Part shown: piece by piece, positions 35,348 to 45,643 of the stretch
Position numbering within the stretch: the stretch's first letter is position 1
Layout: every line of letters starts with the position of its first letter
DNA from: Nepenthes gracilis
Lineage: Eukaryota > Streptophyta > Magnoliopsida > Caryophyllales > Nepenthaceae
Direction of reading: 5' to 3'
Assembly: GCA_033239525.1 (NCBI GenBank)
Contig: BSYO01000006.1
Location: forward strand, 18,686,175 to 18,750,174
DNA length: 64,000 bases
Position numbers and translations under genes: made by a program
The notes under the pieces: generated by a model
The model's database searches: none
What the model was told of the DNA's origin: nothing
Seen by the model: only the letters and a program-made list of their open reading frames with translations

Positions 35348-38300
35348 ATGTGGGATCTGAATGACTCTCCTGATCAGGCAAGAGACTACGAAGAATCAAA
35401 GGGATGTTCTTCACAGAGAATGACGCCGTTTGACGGAGATGAGGGAAAGGGCAGACCGGTTGGATCGCTCTCCAACGAGAATTCAAGCTCGTCGGCGGTG
35501 ATGATCGATTTGGAAATAAGATCGGACGAAGAAGATGGGGAGGGAGGAGAAGAGAGAAAGAAGAGTAGCAGCGGCAGCGGCAAGATGCTTGGGTTCTCGG
35601 TGATGACCCGCGATAATACTAATGAGGAAGCTTATTACTTTGACACTCCGGTGACCCGTCAGTTTTTTCCGGTCCAGGAGGCAGGAATAGGGACTACTGC
35701 AGCCGGGTCCGCTGCCGCCGCCGGCGGTGGTAGTGGCGCAGATGGGGTGGGTTTTCCCGTGGCCAACTGGGTCGGGGTAAAGTTCGGTCGGTCAGAGGCA
35801 ACGAGCTCAGGCAGTCCGGCCACAGCCGTGGAGGTGACTCAGCCGCTGAAAAAGAGCCGCCGTGGCCCCAGGTCTAGAAGCTCTCAGTACCGCGGGGTTA
35901 CCTACTACCGGCGGACTGGTCGGTGGGAGTCTCATATTTGGTCAGTGCCTCTCTCTCTCTCTAAATTACAGGCTCACCAACTGAAAATTTGAAGCTATTT
36001 GCTGTCTCTGCCGTCAAAATTTGATCTTCAAAATTTGATCTTTGCTTTGATCCAGGGACTGCGGTAAACAAGTTTATCTGGGTAATGCGAAAAATCCCTC
36101 CTCTTAGATTTTTTCACAGTATTTTTCATCGTCTCTTTCTTGGGTTATGACAATTTGGTAAAAAAAAAATTGTAGTAAATGTTCATTAGTATTTATTTGG
36201 ATGTCTGAACAGGTGGTTTCGACACCGCACATTCAGCAGCTCGGTTAGTTCTTTTCCCATTTTCCATCACTCAGCTCGATTGTCTATTTTCCTGTAAAAA
36301 TGGCGGTAAGGGTTTTACAATTTCCTATTCCGCAGGGCATATGACAGGGCCGCCATTAAATTCCGAGGAGCTGATGCAGACATCAACTTCAGCCTTGAAG
36401 ATTACCACGAAGACATGAAGCGGGTAAGAAGACGACAGAGAGAGACAGTCTATCCGTTTTCTTTTGGCGTTTACTTTCCATTTGCCATTTGAGTAAAGAT
36501 TCTTTGCCGTCATTATTTCGATGCTAAGAACAGATGAGTAATCTCACAAAGGAAGAATTTGTTCATGTTCTCCGCCGACAAAGTACCGGTTTCCCAAGAG
36601 GAAGCTCCAAGTACAGAGGCGTCACATTGCACAAATGTGGAAGATGGGAAGCTCGAATGGGCCAGTTCTTGGGAAAAAAGTAACGCCATTTATTTTCGAT
36701 TTCCTTTCTCTTTTCACTTCATTCCACCATCCTCGTTTTTCCCCTGAATTCGGAATTCGACAGGTACGTCTACTTGGGCCTTTTCGATACAGAAATCGAA
36801 GCCGCAAGGTAATTGACAATTGAATATTTATCTCCGCTTTAGGTTTGATTGGTCTCTGAACTGTCTTAATTTCTGGAGTTTTTTAGGGCTTTCGACAAAG
36901 CGGCAATCAAGAGCAATGGCAAAGATGCGGTCACAAACTTCGACCCTAAAATTTACGAGCAGGAGCTCAATTCAACTGGTTTGTGATCGAATTTCGATCG
37001 ATCTCACCCTTTATATTTCCAGCTTCTTCCGCATGATGTGATATCCCTACCAGCTGTCGAGTTCAGGTTTATTTATGGCTATTGGAAATGTTCAGGCGGC
37101 GGTGGTGTTGGAGATCAGAACCTTGATTTGAGCTTAGGTGGTGGCAGCGGTTCGATGAAACATGGCCTTTCCTTTGGCGGCGGCTTCACCTGCCCCCCTC
37201 GGGATCCGTCGCCAGCGCCCTTGTCTCTCGGTGTCCATTGGAAAAATCATGGAGCTCAGCCAAAGGTATTCCAAGCCTAAAACTACCTCTATTCGATCTT
37301 TCAGTGTTGAATCTGGTTTTGAATTAATTGATCATTGATAACTGATGCCCATTATAGTTGTTGATAAATTATAACGTCGCAGTTAAATCTGTTATTGTAA
37401 GTTTAAATCTTCAAATATAAATATCTAAAGTTACCCAAAATACTATAATTTAGGATAGAGTTCTGCAAAAAAGGATAATGTTGAAAGAATCAGATATAGA
37501 TTTTATTTGGTATAAGTTTAGAAGAATTTCTCTACTCTTAAACTAAAGATTTGAAAAGAGTTCTTAAATCTTCAGGGTATGAATAGCAAAATCGGTGTTT
37601 GATCTCTGAGTTTGAATCTTATTTATCTTTTATTTATTGCTTATTAGCTTTTTTTTTTTAAAGAAATATATATATATATACATATATATAAAGCCTAAAA
37701 GACTTAAAAAAAAAAAAAGGCTCGAACAAGAGATTTGGAAAAGAGCAAAGTTAGGCCTTTCTTTGAATGAAAAATTGTGAGTGGCGTGCTTCACTGAGCA
37801 ACTTTTCCCAAGATATCGCACTACGGTCCTCCACCGTTGTCAGCTCCATCACAGCTGCGCCGCCCTACACCGCCGGCGAGCCGCTGGTCCGCGCCTCTCT
37901 CTCTCTCTCTCTCTCACTCTGCTTTTTTTTCATTTTTTAAAAATTTGTTTCATCTTCATCCAGGTCTGTTGCTGATTTTCTTTTCATTTTCCAACCCATT
38001 TCCTCTCTCCATCTATTTCTTTTTTCTTTTTTTAAAACATTTTTCCGTAGTCAACGTTTTCTTATCTCTCTTCTCCAACTCACTGTAAATCCTTCCTTCA
38101 CTGCATGGCCCAAAAACTCTCTCTCCGTCCTCTTCCCTCTGTTCACAGTCATCCATCACCTTTAATCTCTGCATCTCTGTTTTCTTTTTTATTACCTAGC
38201 AATGTTTCTGCTTTTTTCAATATGTGATTTTCCCATTTCGTAAACAGTCTGGCGCGTATAAAACAATGTAGCAAAAGAGTAAGAACATTTAGAAAAATTC

Positions 38301-38922
38301 CCAATTTGTAATTTTTTACTTTATTCTTATAAATTTATCTAGAAATCAATATATTCCGCTTTGATTGAAAACACTTATAATTATATGTGTCAAAATTAAT
38401 GTTAATAATAAATTTGGAGTTATAAGAGGCACTTTGTCTCTTCCCCATACTTTCCTTGGATTTCAGAGGAATCTTATCAGAATCATTTTTTTTTTCTCAT
38501 CCTTGTTTTTTGAACGATGAGAAATTTTTTCAGGTTAAAATTATGTTAGTTTGTTGAAATATATTGAATTTATATGTCTAAATTATTATTAAAAAAAAGA
38601 TAAAAATGGGATTTACAATAAAGACCTTCCATTGAAACGTTGAATGTGAGACTGATTCATTCTTGACGGACTCCGCAAAATGTTTTTGTAGACTCCGTTT
38701 CCAAGCAGCAGCAACGGCAGCCGGGTTGGAATCAATGGAGGAGATCTCTCCCTCTCGACGACGACGGCGACTGAATCTCATCGACGCCGATTTGCCAGCC
38801 CTACCCAATTGTTTGCAACTGCTGCAGCATCATCAGGATTCCCACGGCAGATTTCAACACCTCTTCCCCACAATTGGCTGCAGAAAAGTGGCTTCCATTC
38901 CCTAGTCCGACCTTCATCATAA
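35348..38922 (+). CDS. AP2: euAP2-type transcription factor (APETALA2/TOE group), nine exons
   Basis: Predicted exons: 35348-35940, 36056-36081, 36213-36243, 36336-36423, 36534-36679, 36764-36808, 36887-36978, 37096-37265 and 38692-38922. All use GT-AG introns and sum to 1422 nt (473 residues plus stop). The protein starts [10 protein letters not shown], the conserved euAP2 N-terminus with an EAR-like DLN motif. It then has an acidic/Ser-rich stretch, a basic [10 protein letters not shown] nuclear localisation signal, AP2 domain 1 ([20 protein letters not shown] to about DYHEDMKR), the linker [22 protein letters not shown]2 domain 2 ([19 protein letters not shown] to [11 protein letters not shown]) and LDLSLGG. 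It ends [16 protein letters not shown]. The family represses or activates floral timing and organ-identity genes in the nucleus. The gene looks intact. The symbol denotes the group; AP2 versus TOE3 orthology is not resolved. Confidence 0.93.
36056..36081 (+). other. AP2 micro-exon 2 (26 nt)
   Basis: Encodes the end of W plus DCGKQVYLG of AP2 domain 1. It is flanked by AG before and GT after, and the phases join exons 1 and 3 exactly. Micro-exons of this size here are typical for euAP2 genes. Confidence 0.88.
36213..36243 (+). other. AP2 micro-exon 3 (31 nt)
   Basis: Encodes [10 protein letters not shown] of AP2 domain 1, with splice sites AG|GTGG and CTCG|GTTAGT. The frame is continuous with exons 2 and 4. 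Confidence 0.88.
37266..38691 (+). other. AP2 intron 8 (1.4 kb)
   Basis: The donor is AAG|GTATTC at 37265/37266 and the acceptor TTTTTGTAG|ACT at 38691/38692. The next exon keeps frame 0, and an in-frame TAG sits exactly in the acceptor. The intron contains a TA microsatellite (about 37667-37688), a GC-richer patch (37781-37895) and a CT microsatellite (about 37897-37917). Other euAP2 genes often have one more exon here; none could be proven. Confidence 0.65.
38822..38842 (+). promoter_or_regulatory. miR172 target site in AP2 last exon
   Basis: CTGCAGCATCATCAGGATTC, the classic euAP2 target of microRNA172, is read in frame as the end of AAASSGF about 27 codons before the stop. In the family, miR172 represses AP2 genes by translational inhibition and transcript cleavage, and this controls phase change and floral patterning. 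Conservation of both nucleotide site and frame strongly supports a regulated, functional gene. Confidence 0.95.
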
Positions 38923-40267
38923 CCCACTTCTCCTTCCCCAACCCCCATTTTTTTCTGCTCTGTTTGTCGATGTGAAGCTATGGGAAGAGAATCAAGCAAA
39001 AAGAATGGAAAATTCCTTGTTTTAATCAAAAGTCCATGGCCATTTCATCAAAACTGAAAAAAACAGAGATGAAAGGTCGAGCATTTTCTTCTGGTATGAA
39101 AGTTCGAATTCTGCTGTTTCTCTTACGCAGGAGTAATATTATTGGGCTGCGAAAAGAACAACCGGAGCTCATCCCCGGCGACCCAACGGGGTAAGTGGAA
39201 TTTCTGAATCAATTGGATATTTTGATGATGTCAGCTCTGCTCTTCTTTACCCAAAATTCGTTGATCTCAGAAAAGACAGAGCGCGTGGGTACGTAGTCAT
39301 AGTTGCCCAAAAATGGTGGGTTTGGCCTCGGGAATTTCTCCGGCCGTTGTTGAATTGTCGCCGTCTGTCTGGGTGACGGGTCCTTTGAACCAGTTCTCTC
39401 GTCTATCGGCCTTACTGCAAATGGCTGTTCTTACGAGAGAGACATGTCCATGCCCATCTTCCGTGCAAATGGGATTGCAAATGTTTATTTTGAAGGCATT
39501 TTCAAATAATACCATATTTATTGATTAATTTATTTTTATCAAATAGATAAAATATAATATTATAAAAATTAATCTAAAAATAATCAAAGGGTGTTTGATT
39601 AACATTATTCATCAAAAATCATACTAGGATGTTAATTCAATACTCATGTAAATATAAAATTATTTTATAACTATTATTTTAAATAGAGGGTCCTTCCTTT
39701 TAATTATTTTTTATTTTTTTAAAAATTTATATATAAAAAATAATTGTATTAAGGTAATAGAAGACTAAGTATGATTTTTGGCTGCCTCGTTCCTTCTCAC
39801 ACTGTCCTATCTCGTTCATTTCTGATTACATATATCATTTAATAATATAATTTTATTTATTGTACATACACGTGAAGGTAATTAGTGCTTAATTATATCT
39901 ACTATTATGCTTTTTCAATTATTTAATAATATTTACAATATAAATGCAAATATATACACAATATAACATTTTTAATAATTTTTATATTATCAAAATAGAT
40001 ATATTTTTAAATAAAATCTGATTTTTTTTTCAACAGGGCAGGGATGATAATTTAAAATAAACCAATCTTGGATAAAATCTCTCAGCATAGTTCTAAGGAT
40101 TTTTAGTGATTTGAAAGATGAGTGATTAAGTATTTTAGAGATATTATTTAGCTAATTTTTAATATATTTTTATCTATATATTTTTATAAATTTATTTATA
40201 TATATTGATAAATACAATATTATATCATTAAGACTGTAAAAATAAAAGATTCTCCTATAATTAAATT
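38923..40267. other. AP2 3' flank and AT-rich intergenic DNA
   Basis: The first few hundred bases probably include the 3' UTR. A moderately GC-rich patch at 39290-39480 has overlapping short ORFs on both strands (39313-39528 plus, 39297-39515 minus) with no recognised domain. From 39530 on the DNA is strongly AT-rich with no feature. Confidence 0.4.
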
Positions 40268-41020
40268 TGATGGGTATGGTCAGAAATGAGCGAGTCCAAT
40301 GTATAGGTAGATAAAAAGTTTAAATACTGATGACTCAACAAATGATACCTCATTGCTCATCATACAAATAATGTAAAAATGCATGAACGAAGAGATATGA
40401 TCTGAATAGTCAGATATTAAAGAATCATAATGAAATACTTAATCGATAAAAACAAAGGGCCTCCGAGTTGATCCAAAGTAGGTAGTCGGGTGATCGTGTC
40501 ATTGAATTGAGACTATCGTTACACACGTAAGTAACGCCCCTCACTTAAAGTAGTGTCATACCCACACATTGATTCCAAGCGTCTGCCAACCAAACAACGC
40601 CTTCAACTATAAATAAACCCTCTCTTCCAAAGAAAAGGGGACGAAGTCAGATAATAACAACAAAACGAGAGGAAATCAGACACTCAACTAAACAAGTGTA
40701 CAAATACAAAAGCTACTCTACTAAACGAGTGGACAACAAGGAGCACCGCCCTCCTTACAAACACTCATTCCCATCCTTTCTAAATTCTCGTATTCATTTT
40801 CTTGTATCTTTCATATTTGAATAGAAATATCACTAATTTAAGTGTCAGATGATATATTAAAAAATAAATCTCGTATACCTCTTATATCTTATTTGTTCTA
40901 TTATAATACGCAAGATCTAGATTCAAAATTATAAAAATCGGATCTATTTTTAATCAAATCTTCAAGTGTTATAAGGTGATTCCTTAACTTGTACAATAAT
41001 TAGGATTCTCAAGATATATT
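40268..41020 (+). repeat. 5' LTR of element G (Tat lineage)
   Basis: Begins TGATGGGTATGG, comparable with the start of F's LTR (TGATGGGTAC, minus) and of H (CGATGGGTAT). It carries the shared distal block CTAATTTAAGTGTCAGATGA and ends in a TACAATAATTAGGATTCTC-type segment just before the primer binding site. The end is placed to within a few bases only. Confidence 0.7.
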
Positions 41021-41040
41021 ATTGACACCGTCTGTATGAA
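41021..41040 (+). other. Primer binding site of element G
   Basis: A TTGACACCGTCTGTATGAA-like sequence follows the LTR, matching the Tat-lineage TTGGCGCCGTCTGTGGGAA site with a few changes. Confidence 0.7.
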
Positions 41041-41059
41041 GAATAATAATAAAAGCCAC

Positions 41060-42620
41060 CCAATTTGAGAAGAGACAACATGACACAGTGACCCAAACAA
41101 GCGTACCACCCAAGAACGTCATTTCTCATGGCGGCAATCCGTTAGAGGGTAGCCATAAAAATGCTCATTCGACCATGATTATAAATGTGGAAACACTAGC
41201 GGTCAAGGTCGATACCATATCAAAGGTTCTCCAAACCATTTACAACAGATTGGATGAACACCCATCGAGGGCTCTATCATCCAATTCCCAAACCTTTGCG
41301 TCCAAAAGGAGGAATTGCATAAACAAAGCAGCCAACCAAAGAGGTGATTCCATGGCCTGAAAACCTCAAGGCCCAAGATGCTCGAGTGATGGGACTCAGA
41401 CTTGGCTGGTTGGTCGATTAAATTTTAGAGCATGGGATAAAAGCCCAGAATGGCAAAACCCATGTTGGTTCCGATAACGTCAAAAACTTTTGACTCACGA
41501 CGAGGTTTCATACAGCACTCTTCCGACATAGTCGACAAGTCTAGCACATCTAGTCGAACCATTCAGAGTTGAGAACATTCCTCAACGCGAAGAGGGTCGT
41601 GTTCATCTCCGAGGTGGAGGAAAGGATTAGAAAGATTGAACAGCAATTGTTCTAATGAAGTATGGATAGACATTTAGTCGACCTAAGTAGATCACCATTC
41701 ATGAAAGAGATTAGGATGTATCAACTTCCTCGGAAGTTTAAAATGCTAACCTTGAAACCCTACGATGGAAATTTTTATTTATTGAAATTTTATATTCAAA
41801 TACCCCATGGACCCTTTAGATCATTTTCGTACCTTATTAGGATTCTAAGGCCTAAATGATTTGGTCTTGTACCTCTACTTTTTATTGACCCTCAAAGGAG
41901 ATGCCCAAATTTGATTTTATCAACTTCAATTAGATTCGATCTGATCATTCTAGGAGCCGGCCGATAACTTCTTATTACAGTTCGCATTTAGTCGAAAGGA
42001 AGAAATGTAGTCATGACATCTTGTACGCATCCGATAAGGATCAAATGTGAGTCCGAAATGCTTATTGGCTTGGTTCAACACTGAGACCCGAAGGATATTG
42101 AAACTAACTGATAATGTAAAATTGAATTCCTTCATGGTGACTGGGTAGCCGGGTAAATTTTTTAAATAGTTGGTTCGGTAAGGGTTCAAGACCTTTCTTG
42201 AGGTAGAGACCATAACTTGATATTACATCATCACCAAAGAGGCTAACGAAGCAAATAGGTTGGAGCGCACAAACCAGCACTCAAAATTGACTAGCGAAAA
42301 TAAGAGGAGCGGAGACAATATCAACGCCTAACGAAGCAAAGAGGTTGGAGCGCACAAACCATCACTTGAAATTGACTAGCGAAAATAAGAGGAACGAAGA
42401 CAATATCACCGCCTGAGACCCTAGGAAGAAATTGAGGATGGAATCAAGTGTCAGAAGGGAGTACATGCTATTGAACCTAACTCATTTGAACGACACTCGG
42501 TTGAACATCTTGATACAAATTCAGAATGAAAAATTTCTGAAGTGACCTAAATTGCTCAATTGTTGGAATTAGGGGATCAATCTAAGTATTGATTCTACCA
42601 TTGATCTCTGAATCACAATA
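41060..42620 (+). pseudogene. Element G gag, degraded
   Basis: 41088-41360 encodes an N-terminal gag segment containing VETLAVKVDTISKVLQTIYNR; a similar I-F-K-V-L-Q-T-I segment is found in F. 41662-41859 has the capsid signature RSPFMKEIRMYQLPRKFKML followed by LKPYDGN. Later parts are frame-shifted; the ORF at 41950-42213 (minus) is a shadow. A short tandem duplication lies around 42238-42390, where an AACGAAGCAAAKAGGTTGGA word appears twice about 89 bp apart. Confidence 0.75.
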
Positions 42621-42849
42621 CCAAAAATTATCAAACTTTATAGAAAAAGATTGAGACTCTCATTCAGAAAGGATATCTCAATAACTCTTGAGAGATCTGA
42701 GACAGGCCTCTTGGAGTGTTAATAATGATAAGTTAGGGTAGTAAGAGTAATATCACAATGGGGTGGTAGTCAAAGTGGTAAATATGATATCAATAAGATC
42801 ACACGAAAATAAAACTCCGGATCACACAAAAAAATTTCAAACAGTAAAA

Positions 42850-43930
42850 AATGGAGATTAGGAATAAAAAATAATATCATTAGTTTTAATAACAACGATA
42901 TGACTCATATAATGTCTCTATTTCGACATTTTTGTTATATCTACACTCGTTTTAAATGGTACCATTAATTATTAACTGAAATAAGTCCTTATCAATAATA
43001 AAAGTTTCAAAAATTTGCTATATATTGAAACCTACTTTAAGCTCGAACTAAAAAAGACCAAATGAGACCAATCAAGGGACTCTTATATAGATTGGATAAT
43101 AAACCCATGCTAGTCTAAGGAACCATTCAATTAAAAGTCACATTAAGAATGTACCCAAAAATAGTTTTTCGTTACCAAGAATCGATTTACTGATAGACTC
43201 AATATTTGAGCATGAGTTATTAAGTTTTATAAACGCTTATTCAGAGTATAACCAGATTTGGATGAGTTCTAAGAATAAAGAGCTCACTTTTTTCATGACC
43301 GACAAATGGACATACTATTACAAATATATGCCATTCAAGTTTAAAAATGCACGAGCGACGTATTAGAGATTGGTGAACAATATATTTGAAGCACAAATCG
43401 AAATGAATATGGAGGTATATATAGATGACATGCTCGTGAAAAGTATATTACCCGACGACCGTATTCGTGACCTGGGTGAAACTTTTGAGGTACTTCGAGC
43501 GCACCGGATGAAATTAAATCCAATGAAGTATGTGTTCGGAGTAACCTCTGAAAAATTCATTGGGTTCATAGTGTCTTATTGAAAAATTAAGGCAAACAAT
43601 GAGAAAATAAAAGTAATCATGGATATGAGTCCACCTTAAACTGTAAAGAAAGTCTAGAGATTAATTGGGAGACTAGTAATACTGTCTCGATTTCTAGCGA
43701 AATCTGGGAAGAAATATCCTTCCTTCTTCGAAGTGATGAGAGGAATTAAGATAAGCGGTTTTCAATGGATAGAAGATTGCCAGTCTGTCTTCTAATAGCT
43801 AAAGGAATACCTCACCAATCCTCAAATCTTGTCTTCTTCAAAAGAAAGTGAGAAACTATACCTTTATCTGGCTATATTCGACAAGATGATAAACTCCATC
43901 CTAGTCAGGTAAGAATTTAAGGTACGATAA
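42850..43930 (+). pseudogene. Element G protease and reverse transcriptase, degraded
   Basis: A TYIMSLFRHF..-like, poorly preserved protease zone precedes RT. From about 43200 the frame reads NAYSEYNQIWM, then MPFKFKNARATYWRLVNNIF and, in the open piece 43370-43582, MEVYIDDMLVKS. The Y-I-D-D catalytic box is intact. It is followed by RMKLNPMKYVFGVTSEKFIGF. Then come the connection blocks SRFLAKSGKKYPSFF and KLYLYLAI. Stops at about 43362, 43582 and 43638 make it inactive. Confidence 0.85.
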
Positions 43931-44700
43931 CTGATCTACTACATCAGTAAAATTCTGACAAACATTGAGATTCGTTACTCCCATACCGAAAGGATCGTTC
44001 TAGTACTAATCCACTATACCAAAAAATTTGACCGTACTTTTAAACTTATAAGATCATTGTCCTAACTGATTAACCTGTTAAAAGGGATCCTGCGAAACCT
44101 GAAACGTCTGAACAATCAATTAAATGGACTGTTGAGTTAGGCGAATTTGATATAGAATTTTGAGCACTATTGACCATAAAAGGGCAAGCTCACGCAAATT
44201 TTTATAGTCGAAATAATAACTCTAATTCCAAATGATCTTGAGAAGTATGAAGACCCCCGTTAACATGAGGAGGCATTGATATGGATCTTCCCAATTAGGA
44301 AATGGAATTGGTGTTGTCATGAGAATTTCGGATGGGTCAGATAAGAAATACTTGATGACACTCGAATTTCTAGCCACTAACAATGTCGTTAAATATGAAG
44401 CCTTATTGGTCCGATTCTGACTAGCAAAAGAATATTCAACAAGAAGTCGATTGTTCACGACGATTCGGAATTGATCGTCAACCAAGTCACCCGAAATTTG
44501 AGATATCTGGCCCATTACTTAGAGAATACCTTGCTAGAGTAAGCGGTCTGACTGAGTTGTTTGATAATGTGGAAATACATCCCGTTTTAAGAGAAGACAA
44601 TTGAAAAGCGGATCAGCTAATAGAGCGATAGCAATTGAAAACCTTGTGCAATATGTCAGAAAAATAAGGAAAATCCTCATGTTCCAAGCGTAGAAGTCTC
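43930..44700 (+). pseudogene. Element G RNase H, truncated
   Basis: The plus-strand frame around 44290-44420 reads GVGIVLI..., then LEFLATNNVVKYEALLVRF, the family's A-T-N-N-x-A-E-Y-E-A-L block. The minus ORF at 44222-44515 is its shadow. Recognisable element sequence stops near 44700, so integrase and 3' LTR are missing or unrecognisable. Confidence 0.75.
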
Positions 44701-45643
44701 AAAAGAAGAGATATTTTGGATATATATTTTTTTATAATCAATTAATAATGTAAAATAATATATATATATATATATTTTTTATATATATATATATATATTT
44801 CAACTTGGATAACAGGAGCTCTAGTTCTCCAATTCAACTCCCACGCCTTATCGATAATATTTTTTATATAACATTTCAAAATATTATATTATATAAAAAA
44901 GTAATATATAAAATTTTCTCAAGTTGGATAACGTGAACGCAAGATCGCCAATCCAGCGGCCACGCCTTATCGAAATGATAACCTTTAATTTTCCTGAGTA
45001 TGGAACGTGCATAGTACCTTAGAAGTGGCACCATGCATTGATTAACGAAACGACTAATTCTAAGTACCAAAAATAACAGTAAATAAATGACTGATATTCT
45101 GTATTAAAAAATTGGATTATACCTTAATAAGTAACATGATCATAAGCTGTCGCTTGATTATATATATATATATATATATTTATTTTGTAACGTAGAAATC
45201 TTATGATATCATGTCTTTGAATCTTAGACGATCGAGTACAATGCAAGATTGGCACAGGAAACAATGCATAATTAAAAATCCTAATCAGCCCATTACACTC
45301 TATGATATTAAACATTAATTATACTATTAATTTAATCAAATCATATAATTTATGTGTCCTACTTAGGTCATTGCGGGCGTCATCAAAAATTGTATATTAA
45401 AGTATGTGTGTATTTATTATACATTTCTGTGATTCAATAAGCAAACTTGTATAACATCACATTCTATTTATTTATTTAAAATAATGCTTATGCAATAATA
45501 AATAAATTGATAAAATCTTATATTAAAATAAATATAGTGTTATTAGTTTTGACACTATTTTTCAGGGGGGAGGTAATTTTGATTTGTTATTGTTGATTTT
45601 TTAACAATAGTATAGGTATTTATTGTTGATATTTTGTTACTAT
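44701..45643. repeat. AT-rich region with TA microsatellites and a diverged direct repeat
   Basis: TA runs lie at about 44757-44798 and 45160-45178. Two diverged copies of a segment containing 'TTGGATAAC ... CACGCCTTATCGA' occur at about 44802-44852 and 44923-44980. Nothing coding is supported. Confidence 0.6.

Noticed and set aside
39297..39528. Pair of 71-72-residue ORFs on opposite strands after AP2
   Set aside because: Fully overlapping on both strands, with no domain, splice context or neighbouring exons to support either.
43363..43569. Minus-strand ORFs over element G RT
   Set aside because: Shadows of the plus-strand RT frame that contains YIDDMLVKS.
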